A stretch of DNA of 64,000 nt, taken from assembly GCA_022661535.1 (NCBI GenBank), contig JAKULF010000008.1, positions 2,232,001 to 2,296,000 of the forward strand. The letters run 5' to 3'. The notes under the pieces were generated by a model, which did not search any database, had not been told where the DNA came from, and saw only the letters and a list, made by a program, of their open reading frames with translations. Below are positions 58,822 through 64,000 of the stretch, in pieces; position 1 is the stretch's first letter; every line of letters begins with the position of its first letter. A program made the position numbers and the translations under genes. This DNA is from Eutypa lata (lineage: Eukaryota; Ascomycota; Sordariomycetes; Xylariales; Diatrypaceae).

Positions 58822-59529
58822 ATGTCTCAAGCACAGCAACCAACTCCGGGAAACCCCAGCACAAAGGCCAATCCGACTGTCGTCGAGACGAACAACTTCC
58901 ATGAAGTCCTCAAGTACTTCAACGACGACGGGCAGCTCAAGGATGAGAACACCCAGTTCGCCATTCCATGCGCTATCTGCCTCGATAAGAACCTCGCCAT
59001 CCCGTGCAGAGCGCAGCATCCCACCCTCGAGACCCACGAGCCGTACGCGGTTCTCTCTCGGTGCGGGCACGGGTTCGGATATAGTTGTCTCTACGATTCC
59101 CTCGTCTCTTATCAACGACGCCGCGAGAGGCCACAGTGCCCGATGTGCCGCCAACCCGTCGAATTCTGGTCGCGCGGATGCTTCAGGCTGCCTCCGATCT
59201 TCCTCGGCCACGAGCGGCGAGATGACATCCGCCGCGCCCGCGCGACCCTAGACGGCAACATCGACCCTGACTCGATTACCTCCATTATAGGCGAAACTGA
59301 TCCCTATACGATCCCGGTGGAAGAGGGGATATTGCTGATTAAAAATTTCACGCAACTGGGCACGGAAGATGAGCTGATGGACTTTCTCCGCGCAGTGCTG
59401 AATGATGAGCAATATCGCACCTTCGTTACCGAGCTAGATAGAATTGCTCGCAATGAGCGTAGTCATCGGCAGGCCGATCGCGGTAACCGGTACCGGCAAT
59501 CGCACAGCCATAGGCCCAGCAGAAGGTAA
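58822..59529 (+). CDS. RING-finger protein (probable E3 ubiquitin ligase)
   Basis: A 235-residue protein starting MSQAQQPTPGNPSTK. An upstream in-frame ATG (58699) would add a basic stretch of untypical composition. The zinc-binding RING lies at about residues 51-115: CAICLDK, an inserted loop with PCRAQHPTLETHEPYAVLSR, CGHGFGYSCLYDSL and CPMCRQPVEFW. The long loop between the first two and the next zinc ligands is unusual. The C-terminal half is acidic helical with no known domain and ends in a basic Arg/His/Ser-rich tail. An E3 role is inferred from the RING only. Confidence 0.85.
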   Translation: MSQAQQPTPGNPSTKANPTVVETNNFHEVLKYFNDDGQLKDENTQFAIPCAICLDKNLAIPCRAQHPTLETHEPYAVLSRCGHGFGYSCLYDSLVSYQRRRERPQCPMCRQPVEFWSRGCFRLPPIFLGHERRDDIRRARATLDGNIDPDSITSIIGETDPYTIPVEEGILLIKNFTQLGTEDELMDFLRAVLNDEQYRTFVTELDRIARNERSHRQADRGNRYRQSHSHRPSRR

Positions 59530-61029
59530 GGAGTGAGTAAATGAGTAGCGGGCTAAGAGATATTTATATCAAATTGGCCCCATAGACGATTCGAGTATTT
59601 CGCATTTAAAATTAAATGAAAAAGAATAAAAAGATCATAATATCCCCAACCTGGTTCTTTATTGGTTTAAATGGTAGTAGGTGACCTTTGTAAGAACAGT
59701 GAATCGAATGGTGATGTTGTATATCCCAGTATTATGGTTCGAGAGTCCTAGTGATACTTTATAAGCACATATATATTGACATCTGGGCAACTTCACTGGG
59801 GAGGAGGCTTGTGCGTCACCACGTCACCGGAGTATAATCAGTATGCCTACTAAGATTTAATATTAGATAAACAGTGTTTATTCCAAATGGTTATGTCGAG
59901 TGATATGCCATTTGGATAGCCACATCTTACTTAGAAATTACATGTCGTATGATTGTGGTTGAGCGTGGAGCTTACGAGGAGCCCTTTGTCAGTTACCGTC
60001 ATGCTTTAATCACCAGCGATTTATTTTTAGGTTTGCAATATAATTCAAAGAAAATGAGAGAAGTTAGGACGTCCATAACCTGCCAGAAAATATGTTGAAG
60101 AGTCTTAAGCATATGTGCGGCATTACTCCTAACAAAAGCTATGTATCAATAAATTAAGTAATTAGGTCAAGTTTTGCATGGGATGGTGCGTATCTATAAC
60201 CCTCCGTGATCGAGTGAGTATATTGGATTGGGGAGAAGATCAATATGGAGTGGCCAGTATGTAATAAACCATGTGTATTATTGGACAGCCAATAGGGGGA
60301 AATATGGGACCCCTTAGGGGATCCATTATAGTCTATATACTCACCGCTTTGATAACCAACCACTTCGTTAATAAGTATTATCATAGAAATAACATTAAAA
60401 AGTGCATTTCTCATCAAGATAGTCTCCCTAGAGTCTGGGCTAGATTTGGGTTCAAGATGCTATATGCAGCGGAATTTGCTGGGTGATTACGTACTGTTGT
60501 TTCAATCAAACTGTGGGACCTACTTATTATAGCATCTTTTATATCAGGTTGAACCCAATGCCTTATTATTTGAATCAGCGACGAAGTTATTCGATGGTCA
60601 AGATTCAACGTCCTGGCGGAGCTATTCGAACATGTTTAACGAAGATGCCCAAACCTGATTTCCGCACTCGACGCCTTACTCGACGATCCTTGTTCTTGGC
60701 AATCCTTCGCAGCCCCTCCCCCTTGGTTTTGATCCAATACAAAGCTGTCACAAAGCCCTACTCTAGCTAGCTCTTTAAATAGCAACGCAAGGACCAATGG
60801 GTATATACAAAGTAGACCTAGCACCAGCTGCATAGCCATCTTCGAATACCTATCTAGCACTTACCCGGCTGAAGATCACCTGTTCTAGTTTCATAACCTA
60901 CCTATATAATAAATGCCATCATTCTTTATAACGACCTCGCAACGTAATTCCTATTGATAGTTATTCCAAGCTATCTAATTACAACATCTGCTGTATTGGT
61001 AGACAAACTTGAAATCCAATATTCTCAAG
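59530..61029. other. Intergenic, nothing recognised
   Basis: AT-rich spacer of 1.5 kb. A 95-codon plus-strand frame at 60483-60770 has no recognisable similarity. Confidence 0.4.
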
Positions 61030-61401
61030 ATGTGCTTTGGTGTGCGTGCATTCTCTCCCCACAATCACCTCTCTATTACTGATACTAATTGATGGTGCCT
61101 TGCTCAACAGCTGAGCAGCCAGAGCCAGAGCCAGAGCCAGCCATACAGAGGGCAAGAAAGCTATCGCCCGCGGCCCTTGGATTTCAGTAACAACGGCGCT
61201 AAGTACCATGCGCAAAAGGCGCGCGAGAAAGATACACAGGATTCTGGCTTCGGCGACATGTTACTCTCTGCCGCAGTAGGTCGTCATAAGCACTGCCATG
61301 GAGGAGGCGGTACCTTAACGGGAGGAGGCCTAAACAGTGGTGGAGGTTTCATGGGATTTAGCCTGACTTCAGATGGTGGAGGCGCCTCAACTTCAACGTG
61401 A
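61030..61401 (+). CDS. Small Gly/Ser-rich protein with a 12-nt first exon (probable)
   Basis: A four-codon first exon, ATG TGC TTT GGT (61030-61041), ends at a GTGCGT donor. A branch-like TACTAAT and a CTCAACAG acceptor at 61110 open exon 2 (61111-61401) in phase, giving 100 residues. The protein begins MCFG, runs through a SQ repeat into QPYRGQESYRPRPLDFSN, then NGAKYHAQKAREKDTQDSGF, and ends in a Gly-rich tail. The MCFG start, the helical KYHAQKAREKD segment and the Gly-rich end recall small uncharacterised fungal proteins, but I cannot name a family. The gene is inferred from splice signals and composition only. Confidence 0.5.
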
Positions 61402-62193
61402 AAAGGCATACAGTGGAATTATACCTTTAGGGAAAGGCTGGTCTACGCTATGGAGGCCGGGGGGGTTCTTCGACACTTTATAGAAACTGGAAGCAGGTTC
61501 TCTGCAGACTTGCTCACTTGAGACAACATCCTTGAGATTTGTGCTTCTTACGCTACTGTTGTATGGCTCCTAAGACTCGAGTCTGGAGGAACCTCTTTTC
61601 ACACAGCATGTGTAATATTGAAATATGTTAGGATAAAAGAAGATTTCCATCGTTATAATCCAACCATGACATAAATCTGTAAGAACGAGAGAATAATGAC
61701 CAAATCTAGCAAACCAGCTCCAGCTCCTAGCAATTGACTCTTGAACAAGCTCGCCCAGGGTGGTGAGAGTCGTCGTTTCCGGTAACAAGGTAAGGAAAGG
61801 TACATCAAATTTAAAAGGCTGGCATAGAACCAGGTCCAGAAATCCGCCGCTAAACATACTATCTATGCCGCTGTCTAGAACAGCAGCAATGATACTAGCA
61901 CGGGGATCATTGAGGGCAGGATTTGTACCACGTAATCCAGCTTTCGGAGTAGCTTTAGACCAAGAGGCTCCAGCTTCGTCAGCACGTGACAAGCTGCTAT
62001 GGTGTCGTAGTCTGCACTGCTCATTTTGCAAAGCGAAATATCAATGATTTGCAGCAGCTCGTCTTCGTTAATTGCTTGGATACTCTTCCAGAGTAAAAAG
62101 ACCTCGAGATAATTGTCACTGAGAAAAGAAAATGAAACAGGGCCTAAGCTATCTTACAAGGGGTATGATAACAACTCATCTCCATCGCACTAC
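61402..62193. other. Intergenic, unassigned minus-strand frame
   Basis: A 153-codon minus-strand frame (62031-61570) resembles nothing I know and has no evident splice partners; it may be a relic. Nothing else is seen. Confidence 0.35.
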
Positions 62194-63272
62194 TTAGTAC
62201 TCTGTGCGAAGTTCGGGATCAACATCCTTCAAGATCGCCATAATCTCCCCCCATACTTTCTTCCTTACCACGGCCGCATCAGCATCTGTCACAATCCTAC
62301 CAGGACTAGCACATGCCATTAGCTCTATTCCTCAAATTTTCAGGACGAGGAGAAGAGAACTTACTCTGCGATAACCTCGTTCTCCAACCACTTGCCATGG
62401 GTCTCCACTCCCTCCGCTGCAGCATGCAGAAGGGTTTTGCTCCCTTCCTCTATGGTTCTTGCAACCAAAGCCTGGACCAGCTTCAGGACCCACGGGGCCT
62501 TCTCCCTGGTCAGGAGATCCGATTTGCAAAACCCAGGCGCCACAGCATTCACCACCACGAGCGGATCCCCGCGCTCATCGCGAGGCACGAACCGAGCCAT
62601 CTCCATGGCGATGAAGATATCCATGAGCTTCGTGGCGCCGTATCGCTCGCCGGCACCGCCCGCGCCCTGGGACTTCTTCCACTGGTCGGGGTCGTTCAGG
62701 ACGGGGAAAATGCGGTCGCTGTTGCGTTCGGGGAACTTGATCGACTTGTGTATGTCGCTTGCGAGCAAGGTCAGGTGCGGCCGCGTTGAAGGGTCGCGCT
62801 CCCGCGTCCGCAGTAGCAAGGGGAGAAGTTGCAAGCTGAGCAGCGCTGTCGACAACACATTCACCTGAAGCCCTCTCTCCCACCCATCATTAGTGATTGC
62901 GAACCCTCCCGATGCAAGTCCGGCATTCATGATGGCCATGTCGAGCCGGCCTCCCTCCTCAACGACATGTTTTCGCGCTTTAGCCGCAAAGGCTTGGACG
63001 CTAGCGAACGACTCAAGATCAATAAGCCATACGAGCACCTTCTTCTTGCCGGACGTGCCAGTGCTCGCTTCAATGCTAGATCTAGCCTCTTCACCCTTGG
63101 TAAGAGAGCGAACGCCCATGATTATCGTGCCGGCGCCTAGCGTCAAGGCATGTCGGGCGGCTTCCCGACCGAGGCCTGTGTTAGCGCCAGTGATGAGGAT
63201 GGTCTTGCCTGGGATGGCTGACGGAGGTGGTAGGGTTAGCTTGGTAAAGAGAAGGCCGTACAATCCACTCAT
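62194..63272 (-). CDS. Short-chain dehydrogenase/reductase, 2 exons
   Basis: Exon 1 is 63272-62365 and exon 2 is 62305-62194, joined through a GTAAGT donor and a GTGCTAG acceptor, giving 339 residues. Exon 2 restores the usual tail (KKVWGEIMAILKDVDPE); unspliced, the protein would stop right after NEVIAE. TGANTGLG (residues 28-35) binds the cofactor, MNAGLA (Asn116) stabilises the fold, and Ser172, Tyr211 and Lys215 (YGATK) form the catalytic set. It resembles retinol-dehydrogenase-like fungal SDRs that act on small lipophilic alcohols or ketones, probably NADPH-linked. The N-terminus is short and hydrophobic but not a clear signal. Confidence 0.93.
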
Positions 63273-63972
63273 GATGGTGGTTTATAGAGACCGTAGATCG
63301 AATGATCGTTGCAAGTTTCGAGAATGATACGTATTTCAGATGTTGCGGTCCTTGAATGTGAATCCGTGCATGGCAGAGGAGTACCCATTTGGAAATCTGG
63401 ATAAAACATGAAATAAATAGCTTATTAGTGATTCATGTATTGATCAAATGATCTGGAGCTATATCGGTGTCTCACTGGCTGAATGAACACAGCTTATGCC
63501 GGATACCTAGCGGAGGAATTGCCACCCGACGGATTATAATGTCCACTTAATAAAGGAACTCCGACATGGCGGAGCAACTCCAACCCGACCTGTCTACGGA
63601 TTGTATTGTTGTCATTAAGTCTTGACTCTCTCAGCACAACCTCCCTAGCTTTCCTATGATATATACACGATCTCAAACCTTGCCTCAATTATTTGTTATC
63701 AGTAATTGCAAGATATTTGAAGGCAGAAGGGGTACTATTTGGAGCTGATGCATAGGGTACGGAGATTATTTCTAATAGATACCCTGACTGTTTCTGTTTC
63801 ATATGCCAGCATTATGCAGCAGTTGCAGCGAGACAAGTAGTATACGATATATCTATATTTGGCCCTCTGGGGGCCCAAAACTCTTATTGAATTTCAAGAA
63901 TTATACAAGAGGTGTTTCTTATCAGGAATGTTGTGCTCATAACTGGTGACCACCTTTTTCGTTTTAAAAAAG
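63273..63972. other. Intergenic, nothing recognised
   Basis: SDR promoter region and AT-rich spacer up to the tRNA at the window edge. Confidence 0.5.
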
Positions 63973-64000
63973 TTGCCTGTTCGGGATTCGAACCCAAAAA
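63973..64000 (-). tRNA. tRNA gene, 3' end only (window edge)
   Basis: On the minus strand the last bases form a T-arm, TTGGG-TTCGAAT-CCCGA (63997-63981). A 7-nt acceptor strand ACAGGCA (63980-63974), one discriminator A and a run of six T (63971-63966) that ends pol III transcription follow. The B box GGTTCGAATCC is perfect. The anticodon lies beyond the window, so the amino acid is unknown; a SINE with the same tail cannot be excluded. Confidence 0.7.

Noticed and set aside
61570..62031. 153-codon minus-strand frame next to the SDR gene
   Set aside because: No family recognised and overlapping frames are equally open; left unassigned.

Overview
The window is nuclear DNA of a filamentous ascomycete (Pezizomycotina, probably a sordariomycete; the sequence does not fix the order). 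The genes are separated by long AT-rich spacers and carry short introns with GTAAGT-type donors, CTAAC/CTGAC-like branch sites and AG acceptors. They include families typical of such fungi: HET-domain proteins, an NB-ARC receptor, fungal rhodopsin-domain proteins, an AA9 cellulose oxygenase with a CBM1, and cytochrome P450. Exon joins below were read by hand from splice motifs and reading phase, so gene spans include introns.

Layout. 0.6-4.4 kb: a ~1190-residue orphan protein (-). 5-6.2 kb: peptide N-glycanase PNG1 (-). 7-8.4 kb: rhodopsin-domain membrane protein A (-). 10.2-12.2 kb: cytochrome P450 (-). 13.1-15.5 kb: divergent pair RIB3 (-, riboflavin) and COQ3 (+, ubiquinone). 16.3-20.5 kb: seven-exon NLR-type receptor with a lipase-like N-terminus and NB-ARC (-). 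20.5-24 kb: AT-rich and gene-poor, but holding a wrecked P450 whose defects look like repeat-induced point mutation. 24.1-27 kb: divergent pair dynactin p27 (-) and the 51-kDa subunit of complex I (+). 28-29.4 kb: PEX11-type peroxin (+). 29.6-31.1 kb: HET protein 1 (-). 31.7-33.3 kb: rhodopsin-domain protein B (-), apparently carrying a one-base frameshift. 35.3-36.8 kb: secreted FAD oxidoreductase (+). 39.5-40.4 kb: small membrane protein (-). 41.8-43.2 kb: SRP40-like nucleolar protein (+). 45.8-48.1 kb: ADGF-type adenosine deaminase (+). 49.0-50.2 kb: a non-coding element with 20-bp perfect terminal inverted repeats and a tRNA-like pol III promoter inside. 51.1-52.6 kb: multi-pass membrane protein of unknown function (+). 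53.2-55.0 kb: HET protein 2 (-). 56.6-57.6 kb: AA9-CBM1 (-). 58.8-59.5 kb: RING protein (+). 61.0-61.4 kb: likely tiny two-exon gene (+). 62.2-63.3 kb: short-chain dehydrogenase (-). The last bases hold the 3' end of a tRNA gene (-).

How it fits together. Housekeeping genes (PNG1, RIB3, COQ3, nuo-51, dynactin p27, PEX11, SRP40) alternate with lineage-variable genes (NLR, HETs, P450s, rhodopsin-domain proteins, AA9). There is no convincing secondary-metabolite cluster: oxidative genes are scattered and no backbone synthase is present. The NLR and two HET genes form a loose self/non-self or immunity theme. The most unusual structural features are the 1.15-kb inverted-repeat element, the interleaved inverted repeats just beyond it, a 31-bp perfect palindrome upstream of PNG1, and the decayed P450.
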